From NCBI GenBank assembly GCA_017623215.1, contig JAGAPO010000052.1:1-64000 (forward strand): a stretch of DNA of 64,000 nt, in the 5' to 3' direction. Within the stretch, counting starts at the first letter, position 1. The number at the start of each line of letters is the position of its first letter. The position numbers and the translations under genes are program-made. This document shows positions 41,966 through 50,992 of the stretch, in pieces. The stretch comes from Lachnospiraceae bacterium (lineage in GTDB: Bacteria > Bacillota > Clostridia > Lachnospirales > Lachnospiraceae). The notes under the pieces were generated by a model. That model had not been told where the DNA came from. It did no database searches and saw only the letters and a list, made by a program, of their open reading frames with translations.

Positions 41966-42450
41966 GAGACTGGAAGAGGGGAAGAAAGCGTTCGATCCTT
42001 CCGGCGGTTGTTGCGGTGCTGGCGGCCGCGCTGCTGGTGACGGTATGGTATGCGGAACGGCTATCCAGAGAAGCGGCTGTGAAGGAGGAGCTGTTAAAGC
42101 AGCTGGCAGGGGACTATATTGTGACGGAGCTGTTGTATGCCGCGGGAGAAGAAGCGCAGGCACAGCTTCCGATGGAGCTCGTGATCACGGAGCAGGGAGG
42201 CGTGACATTGGATGGGGAGGAGCTCTTTGCACAGTCCGCTCCAACGGCCGAGAGCATCGGAAGGAAAGGGCGGAAGGAATTCCGGGAGAGCTTTGCAGGC
42301 CGGAATCCCGAGCTGAAGCTTGCGGGCGAAGACAGCTATATAATAACCTTTCCGAAGAGCGGGAAAGAGAACTTTGTATTATATTATACGGATGGACGGA
42401 TATGGCTCACGCCGGACGGAAGCTCTTTATACGAGGTAAAGACGAATTAA
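41950..42450 (+). CDS. Single-span membrane protein of the VWA-ATPase operon
   Basis: ATG 41950 overlaps the ATPase gene by 16 bases, with TTTTAAGGAGGAA upstream. Residues 16-36 are a transmembrane helix (ILPAVVAVLAAALLVTVWYA) after a basic N-terminus; the rest is probably extracellular and beta-rich (ELVITEQGGVTLDG, YIITFPKSGKENFVLYYTDG). No family recognised. It closes the LRR-VWA-ATPase operon. Confidence 0.65.
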   Translation: MQREIRDWKRGRKRSILPAVVAVLAAALLVTVWYAERLSREAAVKEELLKQLAGDYIVTELLYAAGEEAQAQLPMELVITEQGGVTLDGEELFAQSAPTAESIGRKGRKEFRESFAGRNPELKLAGEDSYIITFPKSGKENFVLYYTDGRIWLTPDGSSLYEVKTN

Positions 42451-42552
42451 AAGGAAAGAAGCTTCGGGATCGGCAGGAATTAATCGGAGAATTTGTAATC
42501 GGCGTATGGATTGGAATTCAGACTGCGCCGGCTGGAATGGAGATGGATTAGA

Positions 42553-43269
42553 ATGAGAGATTTGATGGATATGCATACGCACACGCTGGCAAGCGGACAT
42601 GCCTATAATACCATTTATGAGATGGTAAAGGAGGCGGCAAGGAAGGATATTCCGATGCTTGGAATTACGGAGCATGCGCCGAAGATGCCGGGAAGCTGTC
42701 ATAAGATCTATTTTATGAATCTGAAGACGCTCCAGAGGGAGATATTTGGAGTACGGGTGTTATTCGGAGCGGAGTTAAATATACTGGATGCCGAAGGTTC
42801 GGTTGATTTGCCGGAGGATATATTAAAGCAGCTGGATATTGGAATTGCGAGTATTCACCCTCCCTGCTATCATGGGGGAGATGCCGGGACGAATACCAGG
42901 GCGTATATCAACGCGATGAAGAATCCGTATATTCACATCATTGGACACCCGGATGACGGGCGGTTCCCGATTGATTATGAGAGGCTGGTGACAGCTGCGA
43001 AGGAATACCATGTTCTGCTTGAGGTGAATAATTCTTCCCTTAGTCCGAACAGCTATCGTCCCGGAGCAAGGGATAATTATGCAGTTATGCTGAAGCTGTG
43101 TAAGCTGCTTCGCGTGCCGGTTATTATGTCGAGCGATGCGCATACCGCGGCAGCACTTGGCGGGCACGAGGAGGCGAAGCAGGTGCTTAAGGAAGCGGAT
43201 TTTCCGGAGGAGCTGATTGCGAACTATTCCCGAAGACTGTTCACGGAGTATGTGCCAAAGGCGGAATAA
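42553..43269 (+). CDS. PHP-domain phosphoesterase (YcdX-like)
   Basis: ATG 42553 (GGAGATGGATTAGA upstream); the ATG at 42511 extends into poor context. The 238-aa protein has the PHP metal ligands: DMHTHTLASGH, GITEHAPKMPG, GAELNILDAEG, IASIHPPCYHGG, IIGHPDDGR and SSDAHTAAALGG. It hydrolyses phosphate esters in the manner of E. coli YcdX or histidinol phosphatase-like enzymes; a precise substrate cannot be read. Confidence 0.85.
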   Translation: MRDLMDMHTHTLASGHAYNTIYEMVKEAARKDIPMLGITEHAPKMPGSCHKIYFMNLKTLQREIFGVRVLFGAELNILDAEGSVDLPEDILKQLDIGIASIHPPCYHGGDAGTNTRAYINAMKNPYIHIIGHPDDGRFPIDYERLVTAAKEYHVLLEVNNSSLSPNSYRPGARDNYAVMLKLCKLLRVPVIMSSDAHTAAALGGHEEAKQVLKEADFPEELIANYSRRLFTEYVPKAE

Positions 43270-43272
43270 GGG

Positions 43273-43301
43273 TTGACAAATATTGGTCGAGCTGTTATGA
43301 T
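43273..43301 (+). promoter_or_regulatory. glnA promoter
   Basis: TTGACA (43273-43278), 17-bp spacer, TATGAT (43296-43301), just after the PHP stop codon. The transcript begins near 43308 and meets a terminator stem before the glnA start. Confidence 0.75.
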
Positions 43302-43313
43302 AAGAACATCGAA

Positions 43314-43351
43314 GGCAAGGGTGTCGGACAGAGGATACCCCTGCCTTTTTT
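43314..43351 (+). terminator. Leader terminator (attenuator) of glnA
   Basis: GGCAAGGGT..GTC (from 43314) pairs with GGATACCCCTGCC (to 43345), then TTTTTT (43346-43351). It lies between the glnA promoter and its start at 43381, so glnA transcription must pass it. An ANTAR antiterminator-type gene sits just after glnA. Confidence 0.7.
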
Positions 43352-43380
43352 GGTAGAAAAGGAAGAACGGAGGAATTAAG

Positions 43381-44709
43381 ATGAGCCATTATACCAAGAA
43401 AGATATTTATCGCATGGTGGAAGAAGAAGATGTGGAATTTATTCGTCTGCAGTTTACGGATATACAGGGGGACTTAAAGAATGTAGCAGTTACAACGAGC
43501 CAGCTGGAGCGGGTTCTGAATAACGAATATACGATTGACGGGTCGGCGATTGAGGGATTTGCAGGGACTGCGGAACCGGATATGTGTCTGTATCCGGACC
43601 TTGATACGTTTACGATCTTCCCGTGGAGACCGCAGCAGGGAAAGGTTGCAAGGTTCCTTTGTGATATCTATCACGCGGACGGAACTCCGTTCGAGGCGGA
43701 TCCGAGACTGATTTTAAAGAGGGTGCTTGCCGAAGCAAAAGAGATGGGACTGACCTTTGACGTAGGGCCTGAATGCGAATTCTTCTTATTCCAGCTTGGC
43801 GAGAACGGGGAGCCGACCACGTATACGACGGAGAAGGCCGGATACTTCGATGTAAGCCCGCTCGATCAGGGAGAAAATGCGCGTCGTGAGATGGTTATGA
43901 CGTTGGAGGATATGGGCTTTGAGATTGAGACCTCGCTGCACGAGGCGGCCCCGGCCCAGCATGAGATTGATTTGCATTATGAGGAAGCGTTAAAGACTGC
44001 GGATAATATTATGACGTTCCGAATGGTTGTCCGTACGATTGCGAGACGCCACGGTCTGCATGCGACCTTTATGCCAAAGCCCAAGGAGGGCTTCAACGGT
44101 TCCGGTATGCATCTGAATATGTCGCTTTCCTATGGAGGAAAGAATCTGTTCGCGTCCGATACCGGAAGCGGAATCAGCGAGCTTGCGAAGAACTTTGCCG
44201 CTGGTATATTAAAGCATGCGCACAGTATCAGCGCGTTGACGAATCCGCTTGTGAATTCCTACAAGAGACTGGTTCACGGATATGAAGCGCCGACCTATAC
44301 CGGTTGGTCGAAGAAGAGACTCAGCCCGTTCATCCGGATTCCGTTTGAGCGCGGCGAGCATGCAAGAATTGAGCTGAGAAGCCCCGATGCGTGCGGCAAT
44401 CCGTACCTGGTATTAGCAGTCTGCCTTGCGGCAGGTCTTGAGGGAATTCGGGAGAAGCTTCCGATGCCGAAGGAGGTAACGACACATGCGAGACTGCTGA
44501 CCGAGGAAGAAAGGGAGGCATGCGGCGTTACAAGACTTCCGAGAGACCTCAAAGAAGCGATTGACGCGATGGAGCAGAGCGAATTTGTCAAAAATGTGCT
44601 GGGAGACGTAGTATTTGACGCATATTTGAATAATAAGAAGAAAGAATGGGAAAGCTATTGCCTTCAGGTATCCCGCTGGGAGATTGAACGATATCTGGAT
44701 AGAATATAA
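43381..44709 (+). CDS. glnA: Glutamine synthetase, type I
   Basis: The 442-aa protein is a full-length GSI-alpha-size enzyme with the usual motifs: FTDIQGDLKNV, DGSAIEGF, GPECEFFLF, GSGMHLNMSL and the glutamate-loop-type VNSYKRLVHGYEAP with RSPDACGNPYL for ammonia and ATP binding. It makes glutamine from glutamate, ammonia and ATP. GGAGGAATTAAG precedes ATG 43381. Control is probably by the leader terminator at 43314 and the ANTAR protein encoded next. Confidence 0.93.
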   Translation: MSHYTKKDIYRMVEEEDVEFIRLQFTDIQGDLKNVAVTTSQLERVLNNEYTIDGSAIEGFAGTAEPDMCLYPDLDTFTIFPWRPQQGKVARFLCDIYHADGTPFEADPRLILKRVLAEAKEMGLTFDVGPECEFFLFQLGENGEPTTYTTEKAGYFDVSPLDQGENARREMVMTLEDMGFEIETSLHEAAPAQHEIDLHYEEALKTADNIMTFRMVVRTIARRHGLHATFMPKPKEGFNGSGMHLNMSLSYGGKNLFASDTGSGISELAKNFAAGILKHAHSISALTNPLVNSYKRLVHGYEAPTYTGWSKKRLSPFIRIPFERGEHARIELRSPDACGNPYLVLAVCLAAGLEGIREKLPMPKEVTTHARLLTEEEREACGVTRLPRDLKEAIDAMEQSEFVKNVLGDVVFDAYLNNKKKEWESYCLQVSRWEIERYLDRI

Positions 44710-44812
44710 TCTTATTGGCCGTCGGAAAGGATGAAGGCTGTGGAACGTCACGGCATAGGTTTCGGGCCCGGTAAATAAGAAATTAAATTCCGGCGGATGG
44801 AGGTGATCGGAT

Positions 44813-45355
44813 GTGCTTGGTATTATAATTGTATTTCCACGCATGGAAGATGCAGCGAATATTAAAAATCTTTTAATAAGAAACGGATACGAGGTAAATG
44901 CTGTCTGTACAACCGGAGCACAGGCGATCAGTGTTGCGAATGAATTAGATGAGGGGATTATAATATCCGGCTATCGGATGCAGGATATGCATTATCTGGA
45001 GTTAAACAGTTATCTTCCAAAGGGCTTTGAGATGCTGCTGATTGCGTCAGCGGCAAGGCTTTCGGAGGGCAGGGACGCGAATATAGTCGCGCTGCAGATG
45101 CCGATGAAGCCGCACGATTTGCTGGATACGCTGCAGATGATGACATACAATTATCGAAGGCGCAAAAAGAAGGAAAAGCAGGGACCGAAGACGCGCAGCC
45201 CCGAGGAAAAGGCAACGATTGAGAAGGCAAAGCAGCTGCTGATGGATCGAAATAATATGACAGAGGAAGAAGCACACCGCTACATACAGAAGACGAGTAT
45301 GGACAGCGGAACCAATCTGGTAGAAATGGCGGAGATGATACTGTCGATGATGTAA
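44813..45355 (+). CDS. ANTAR-domain response regulator
   Basis: Starts at GTG 44813 (GGAGGTGATCGGAT upstream; the ATG at 44811 is in a closed frame). The N-terminal 115 residues form a receiver-like fold, but the acidic phosphoacceptor site is degenerate (GIIISGYRMQD), so it may be a pseudo-receiver. Residues about 125-180 are the ANTAR RNA-binding helices (SPEEKATIEKAKQLLMDRN, EEAHRYIQKTSMDSG, LVEMAEMILS). ANTAR proteins bind paired hexaloop hairpins and prevent termination; the glnA leader upstream is an obvious candidate target. Confidence 0.85.
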   Translation: MLGIIIVFPRMEDAANIKNLLIRNGYEVNAVCTTGAQAISVANELDEGIIISGYRMQDMHYLELNSYLPKGFEMLLIASAARLSEGRDANIVALQMPMKPHDLLDTLQMMTYNYRRRKKKEKQGPKTRSPEEKATIEKAKQLLMDRNNMTEEEAHRYIQKTSMDSGTNLVEMAEMILSMM

Positions 45356-45456
45356 GAAGGAAAAGATTCCTTTTTGAGGAACTTTCGCGTAGCCTGCTGA
45401 GGGCATTCTGGATGGAAAGCCGGGCAGGAAAATGACAGAAGGGAGCGGTTATTGTT

Positions 45457-46671
45457 ATGTTTAAAATCAATGAGAATTACTTAAAGCTGCCGGGAAGCTA
45501 TCTCTTCTCGACAATCGGAAAAAAGGTAAAGGCGTATGAGGAGGCGAATCCGGACAGGAAGATCATCCGCCTGGGAATCGGTGATGTAACGCAGCCGCTG
45601 GCACCCGCGATTATTGAGGCGATGCATAAGGCAGTGGACGAGATGGGCGTGAAGGAGACCTTTCACGGATATGCTCCGGATCTGGGCTACGAGTTCTTAA
45701 GAAAGGCAATCGCGGAGAACGATTATAAGACGCGGGGCGTTTCGCTGGAATGGGACGAGATATTTATCAGCGACGGCGCGAAAAGTGATTCCGCGAATAT
45801 TCAGGAGATTTTCGGGGCAGACAACAAGATTGCGGTCTGCGATCCGGTCTACCCGGTCTACGTGGATTCCAATGCGATGGCCGGAAGAGCGGGTGACTAC
45901 CTTGCGGATAGGGAGTGCTGGAGCAATGTAATCTACATGCCCTGCGTACAGGAGAACAATTTCGCACCGGAATTCCCGCAGGAGAATCCGGATATTATCT
46001 ACCTGTGCTATCCGAATAACCCGACCGGTTCGACGCTTACGAAGGACGAACTGCAGAAGTGGGTGGATTATGCGCTGAAGATAGGAGCCGTTATTATCTA
46101 TGACGCGGCTTATGAGGCTTATATATCCGAGGAGGAGGTACCGCATACGATCTATGAGTGCGATGGTGCGAAGGCATGCGCGATTGAGCTGAGAAGCTTT
46201 TCCAAGAACGCCGGCTTTACCGGAACCAGACTTGCGTTTACCGTAGTTCCGAAGGAATTAAAGTGCGGCGAGGTATCTCTGAACGCACTCTGGGCAAGAC
46301 GCCACGGCACCAAGTTCAACGGCGCGCCCTATATTATTCAGAGAGCCGGTGAAGCGGTATATTCTGAGGCAGGCAAGGCGCAGACCAAAGAACAGATTGC
46401 ATACTATATGAACAACGCGAAGGTAATCCGCGAGGGCCTGCTTTCCGCAGGCTATCGCTGCTCCGGCGGTGTGAATGCGCCGTACATCTGGATGAAGACA
46501 CCGGATGGCTTAAGCTCCTGGGAATTCTTTGATGTCCTGTTAAATGAGGCTAATGTAGTCGGAACGCCCGGAGCCGGGTTTGGACCTCACGGAGAAGGCT
46601 ATTTCCGTTTGACCGCATTCGGAACCTATGAGAACACGGTTGAGGCGATTGAGAGAATTAAGAAAATGTAA
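45457..46671 (+). CDS. dapL: LL-diaminopimelate aminotransferase
   Basis: The 404-aa protein matches DapL throughout, with [15 protein letters not shown] near the start, [38 protein letters not shown] and the pyridoxal-phosphate Lys250 in [15 protein letters not shown]. It converts tetrahydrodipicolinate directly to LL-diaminopimelate for lysine and peptidoglycan. Start at ATG 45457 (AGAAGGGAGCGGTTATTGTT upstream). A terminator follows at 46719. Confidence 0.93.
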   Translation: MFKINENYLKLPGSYLFSTIGKKVKAYEEANPDRKIIRLGIGDVTQPLAPAIIEAMHKAVDEMGVKETFHGYAPDLGYEFLRKAIAENDYKTRGVSLEWDEIFISDGAKSDSANIQEIFGADNKIAVCDPVYPVYVDSNAMAGRAGDYLADRECWSNVIYMPCVQENNFAPEFPQENPDIIYLCYPNNPTGSTLTKDELQKWVDYALKIGAVIIYDAAYEAYISEEEVPHTIYECDGAKACAIELRSFSKNAGFTGTRLAFTVVPKELKCGEVSLNALWARRHGTKFNGAPYIIQRAGEAVYSEAGKAQTKEQIAYYMNNAKVIREGLLSAGYRCSGGVNAPYIWMKTPDGLSSWEFFDVLLNEANVVGTPGAGFGPHGEGYFRLTAFGTYENTVEAIERIKKM

Positions 46672-46718
46672 AAGGAAAAGCGGCTGAGAGGAAAGAATAA
46701 GCTTCGTCAAAAGAAAAG

Positions 46719-46777
46719 ACTCCCTTGGGAGTATCCGGTTACCAGGCGGGAACGGATGCTTCCCAGGGGAGTTTTTT
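46719..46777 (+). terminator. dapL terminator
   Basis: ACTCCC (46719-46724) pairs with GGGGAGT (46766-46772) around smaller inner stems (ATCCG/CGGAT), ending in TTTTTT. The stretch 46778-46980 that follows holds the promoter of the next gene and no convincing ORF. Confidence 0.7.
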
Positions 46778-46914
46778 GAGATCATTGGTGGTTGGAGCGG
46801 CTTTTTGTCAGACATTAGGGGATACTGTTGGCTTTATCCAAAGCGCTTCGGAAGAATACGGCTGCCATGCGGGAAATTCTATAAAAAAATATTCAGGGAA
46901 CGAAGGATTTGCCT

Positions 46915-46943
46915 TTACTTCCTGCGCCAGATTGCGCTATAAT
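46915..46943 (+). promoter_or_regulatory. Probable promoter of the carboxypeptidase-sulfatase fusion
   Basis: TATAAT (46938-46943) with a weak -35 (TTACTT, 46915-46920) at 17 bp. The next start codon is at 46981. Confidence 0.4.
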
Positions 46944-46980
46944 AAAAGGACAGTATCATGGGAAAGTGGTAGGTGACAGA

Positions 46981-49900
46981 ATGTTTTACCCCAAATTTTT
47001 GAAGACGGGATGCAAGATCGGAGTGACTGCCTGCTCGGACGGCAATCAGGATCCGCTTGATTTTATACGGGTGGACAGTGCGAAGCTGCACCTGGAGGAG
47101 AGGGGCTATCAGGTTGTAGAGACTCCGAATGTGAGAACGAGCGAGAAGGGACGCAGCTCTTCGGCAGCTGAGAGGGCGGAGCAGTTCCATTCTCTTTTAA
47201 TGGATGAGGATGTCCGGCTAATTGTGATGGCAAAGGGCGGAGATTATCTGGCGGAGGTGCTGCCCAGACTTGATTTTGAGACGATGAAAAGGCATCCGAA
47301 GTGGATTCAGGGATATTCGGATCCGACGGGGCTTTTATTCACGGTGACGACCCGTTGTGATATTGCAACGGTGTATGCGAGTAATTTCGGCGATTTCGGC
47401 ATGGCGGAGTGGCATAAGTCGATTCAGGATAATATCGAGCTTCTGGAAGGAAAGGCCGTCATGCAGACGAGCTTTGAAAAGTATATGAATGGATTCGCGG
47501 TGCGGGAGACCGGGCTTGAGGGATACGATATGACGGTGCCGGTCTGCTGGAAGAATCTGAACGGAGAGAATCGGGTATCGGTGGAAGGACGGCTGATTGG
47601 AGGCTGCCTGGATGTGCTGATTAATCTGGTCGGAACCAGGTTCGATACGGTGAAAGAGTTTGTGGAGCGGTATAAAGATGATAAGATTCTCTGGTACCTG
47701 GAGAGCTTTGCGCTGAACAGCGAGCAGCTGAATCTGGCGCTGTGGCAATTAAAGGAAGCCGGGTGGTTTGAGCATGCGGCGGGTTTTGTATTTGGAAGGC
47801 CGTGCTTCTACCATTCGGATTATGAACTGGACTATGCGGAAGTGATTCAAAACGCTCTGGAGGAATTGGATGTTCCGATTATTCTGGACGCGGACTTTGG
47901 ACATAAGCCGCCGAGAATGGCGATTATTAACGGAGCAATCGGACGTTTTGTCTGTGATGGCGGCAGAGGAAGCTTAACGATGCGGATGTCGCCCGGGGAT
48001 ACGGCAGCGGATTCAAAGAGGGGGATACATGCAGAGGCAGAGGTGCAGGAGAACGAACGGACAGAGTCGGCTCCATCCTTGGAAGAGAAGGAAGCTGTAG
48101 AGACAGACGGGGCCATGGAGCGGAGGGAAAGCGAGGAGATAGCCGGATATGATAAATCTCCGGCCGATGAAACCAGCGTCATTGATCTGATTGAAGCGGA
48201 GCCGGATTCGAACCGCGGGAGAACAGGAAGCAGCAAAGCAAGAATTTTCAGAAAAAGGAAAGCAACGGAACAATTGAATCCGGCAGAAGAAGCGGCAGCA
48301 ATAAAAAAGAAGTCCGGTATTCGTCAGTATCTTCCGCTGCTCTGGTTCCCGCTGCTGTTTTTATATCTGGAATTCGTATTTCATGTGCTGAATTTTGAAA
48401 GTCTCGGAAAGAATATGATATTTCCTGTATTATTTGCACTGCCGTTTGGAATGCTGGCACAGGCGGTAACGGGGCTGTTCCGGGGAAGAGGAAAGCGCGC
48501 TGTGCTGTGGATTCTATCCGCCGGAACGGTGCTGATATTCGCGGTGCAGTATGTGTATTATTATATTTTCAGGACCTTTTTAGTATTATATTCGGTCGGG
48601 GCGGTCGGAACGGATGTATTGGAATTCAGGGATCAGATTGTGAATTCTATTATCGCAAAGCTTTCAGGACTTCTTCTGCTCGTTGCGCTGCCGCTTGCGG
48701 TGCTTGGCGTACTGTGTCATTTCGGCGTATTCGGAAAAGGCAAGGAATCCGGAAGAAGGGGCCGAAGCTGGAAATGGCAGGAAGCGATCGTCGGAGGCGC
48801 GGCTGTGGGGCTGTATCTGCTTGTGCTGGGACTGCTTCCGTTAGGCGGGAATACGCTCTATTCTGCGTATGATTTGTATCATAAGAACTGGATTCAGGAT
48901 ATGGGGACGGAGAAGCTGGGATTGATCACAGCATCTCTGTTCGATGTAAAGCAGCTGATATTCGGAAGCGAGAAGGTATCGTTTGAGGACCTTCCGACGC
49001 TGAATCCTTCCGAAAACGCATCCGAAGAGATAACGCAGCCGGAGGGAACCACTGAGATTGCGCAGGGAACCACGCAGCCGGGAACGGATATAACCGGGGG
49101 CGGAGGAGAGGAAGAGCCGACACCGAGCCCGACGCCGCAGGTTACCGTGACGCCGACTCCGACGCCGGTTGATCGTTCTCCGAACGTGATGGACATTGAT
49201 TTTGCGGCACTTGCAAAGGAGGAGACGAATCAGAATATCCGGAATCTGCATGAATATTTTGCATCGGTAGAGCCGACGAACAAGAATGAATATACGGGAA
49301 TATTCGAAGGGTATAATCTGATTCTGTTAACAGCGGAAGGATTTTCGCCCTGGGCGGTGGATGAGGAGCTTACGCCGACATTATATAAGCTGACGCACGA
49401 GGGCTTTGTATTCAACAATTTCTATACGTCGCTGTGGTGGACCAGTACGAGCGACGGAGAGTATGTGGCCTGTACGGGACTGATTCCTTCGGGAAGCAAC
49501 AGCATGAAGAAATCGGCGGATCATTCGCTTCCCTTCTGCCTTGGGTGGCAGTTTGCACGGCTTGGCTATACCTCGAGGGCCTACCACAATCATACCTATA
49601 CATATTACGGAAGGGATAAGACGCACCCGAATATGGGCTACGATTATAAGGGCGTTGGAAATGGCCTTGAGCTGCAAAAGACCTGGCCGGAGTCCGACCT
49701 TGAGATGATGGCGGCGACGATTCCGGAATACATCAATGACGAACAGTTCCACGTCTATTACATGACGGTGAGCGGCCATATGGAGTACACCTTTACGGGC
49801 AACAGCATGGCTTCCAAGAACCGGGACGCGGTGGCGGATCTGCCGTATTCGACCGAGGCAAAGGCATATATCGCCTGCAATATCGAGCTTGATAAGGCAT

Positions 49901-50436
49901 TGGAGAGGCTGATTGCGGATCTGGAAGAGGCCGGGATTGCGGATAAGACGGTGATTGCTCTGAGTGCGGATCATTATCCGTATGGTCTGGAAAAGGAGAA
50001 GCTTGACGAGCTCGCGGGACATACGGTCGAAGAGAATTTTGAACTGTATGAAAACCATTTTATCCTGTGGTGCGCGGGAATGGAGGAGACGATAGAGATT
50101 GATAAACCGTGTTCAAGCCTTGATATTCTTCCGACGCTTTCGAACCTGTTCGGTCTTGAGTATGATTCCCGGCTGCTTTTGGGCAGGGATATTCTGTCGG
50201 ATTCCGATCCGCTTGTAATCTTCTCAAACCGCAGCTTTATCACGGATAAGGTGATGTATAATTCAAAGACCGGAGAGGTAATAAAGCTGACGGAGGAAGA
50301 GCTGCCGGAGAATTATGTTAAGACCATCAGTGCGGCGGTCAATGCCAAATTCACCGCGGGTGCGGGAATTCTTTCGAATGATTACTATTCGGTTCTTCCA
50401 TTGTTCGAGGAAGATACGGGATTAGAAAAAAATTAA
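46981..50436 (+). CDS. Fusion: S66 LD-carboxypeptidase + LtaS-like membrane sulfatase
   Basis: Start ATG 46981 (GTAGGTGACAGA upstream), 1151 aa. Residues 1-345 are a complete peptidase S66/MccF: GYSDPTG with Ser113, ESFALNSEQ with Glu241, and DFGHKPPR with His308. Residues 346-440 are a charged linker. Five hydrophobic segments follow (about 447-470, 480-502, 510-534, 565-590, 606-628), then a Thr/Pro-rich spacer (PTPSPTPQVTVTPTPTP) and a sulfatase-superfamily domain (about 770-1120) with LTAEGFSPW, TSTSDGEY (Thr823) and SADHYPYG (Asp997, His998), as in LtaS. The peptidase would be cytoplasmic and the transferase outside. It would link peptidoglycan peptide trimming to polymer synthesis. Confidence 0.85.
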   Translation: MFYPKFLKTGCKIGVTACSDGNQDPLDFIRVDSAKLHLEERGYQVVETPNVRTSEKGRSSSAAERAEQFHSLLMDEDVRLIVMAKGGDYLAEVLPRLDFETMKRHPKWIQGYSDPTGLLFTVTTRCDIATVYASNFGDFGMAEWHKSIQDNIELLEGKAVMQTSFEKYMNGFAVRETGLEGYDMTVPVCWKNLNGENRVSVEGRLIGGCLDVLINLVGTRFDTVKEFVERYKDDKILWYLESFALNSEQLNLALWQLKEAGWFEHAAGFVFGRPCFYHSDYELDYAEVIQNALEELDVPIILDADFGHKPPRMAIINGAIGRFVCDGGRGSLTMRMSPGDTAADSKRGIHAEAEVQENERTESAPSLEEKEAVETDGAMERRESEEIAGYDKSPADETSVIDLIEAEPDSNRGRTGSSKARIFRKRKATEQLNPAEEAAAIKKKSGIRQYLPLLWFPLLFLYLEFVFHVLNFESLGKNMIFPVLFALPFGMLAQAVTGLFRGRGKRAVLWILSAGTVLIFAVQYVYYYIFRTFLVLYSVGAVGTDVLEFRDQIVNSIIAKLSGLLLLVALPLAVLGVLCHFGVFGKGKESGRRGRSWKWQEAIVGGAAVGLYLLVLGLLPLGGNTLYSAYDLYHKNWIQDMGTEKLGLITASLFDVKQLIFGSEKVSFEDLPTLNPSENASEEITQPEGTTEIAQGTTQPGTDITGGGGEEEPTPSPTPQVTVTPTPTPVDRSPNVMDIDFAALAKEETNQNIRNLHEYFASVEPTNKNEYTGIFEGYNLILLTAEGFSPWAVDEELTPTLYKLTHEGFVFNNFYTSLWWTSTSDGEYVACTGLIPSGSNSMKKSADHSLPFCLGWQFARLGYTSRAYHNHTYTYYGRDKTHPNMGYDYKGVGNGLELQKTWPESDLEMMAATIPEYINDEQFHVYYMTVSGHMEYTFTGNSMASKNRDAVADLPYSTEAKAYIACNIELDKALERLIADLEEAGIADKTVIALSADHYPYGLEKEKLDELAGHTVEENFELYENHFILWCAGMEETIEIDKPCSSLDILPTLSNLFGLEYDSRLLLGRDILSDSDPLVIFSNRSFITDKVMYNSKTGEVIKLTEEELPENYVKTISAAVNAKFTAGAGILSNDYYSVLPLFEEDTGLEKN

Positions 50437-50444
50437 AAAAGTGC

Positions 50445-50473
50445 TTGCAATTTCAAACCAATCGTGGTAATAT
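50445..50473 (+). promoter_or_regulatory. Promoter of the T-box / aspS-gatCAB operon
   Basis: TTGCAA (50445-50450), 17-bp spacer, TAATAT (50468-50473). A terminator-like stem follows at once. Confidence 0.55.
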
Positions 50474-50483
50474 AAGGCAATCA

Positions 50484-50530
50484 ACAAGGATGTTGTGTTC
50501 GGGAAGACGCAATATCCTTGTATTTTTTTT
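50484..50530 (+). terminator. Hairpin terminator upstream of the T-box
   Basis: ACAAGGAT (50484-50491) / ATCCTTGT (50514-50521), with an inner TTGTGTT/GACGCAA stem, then eight Ts after one A. It may end the sulfatase-fusion transcript, or be a first attenuator after the promoter at 50445. Confidence 0.65.
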
Positions 50531-50579
50531 AAATTAACGGAAAGAATATATCATTATTTGCTCCGTATGCCGCATACGC

Positions 50580-50904
50580 TGAAAAGCGTAAGCGGAAAGA
50601 CAGACAACGGCAAAGAAGGAGACTTTTATCAGGGGATTTCACTGTATGACAGGAATGGCGTGTCACCGACTGAGAGCATGCCTTTGGCGATAGCCTGATA
50701 ACGGAACACTCCGGAGCCCGCCGCTTGAACAAAGCCTGCAAGGCAGGCAAGTAGGGCGGTGCGTCGCACGCGTTAAGTGTATGGAGAGTGGAAGACCTTT
50801 GGCCTTCAATGCGGGTGGTACCGCGGGAATCGACAAGAATAGAATCCCGTCCCGGAAGCGGAATTCGTCTCATGTGAGGCGGACCGGTTCCGGGACGTTT
50901 TTTT
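50580..50904 (+). promoter_or_regulatory. T-box riboswitch of aspS-gatCAB
   Basis: The T-box sequence AATGCGGGTGGTACCGCGG is at 50808-50826, followed by the terminator GTCCCGGAA/TTCCGGGAC (50849-50896) and T7. Stem I is visible as GGAG (50618) with CTCC (50709) and TATCAGG (50627-50633) with CCTGATA (50694-50700). The internal loop on the 3' side, ACGGAACA (50701-50708), should be the specifier loop; it holds overlapping GAA (Glu) and AAC (Asn) codons. Uncharged tRNA would switch the operon on. Confidence 0.88.
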
Positions 50905-50992
50905 GTTGTATAGCAGCTCACGTCCCGAAATCGGAAGACACACACAGCCGCCGGCTCAAAGGGCAAAGGCGGCAGAAAGGTTGGTAGAAGAT

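Noticed and set aside
46725..46976. 83-aa rightward ORF between dapL and the fusion gene
   Set aside because: It begins inside the dapL terminator, has no ribosome binding site and overlaps the promoter of the next gene.
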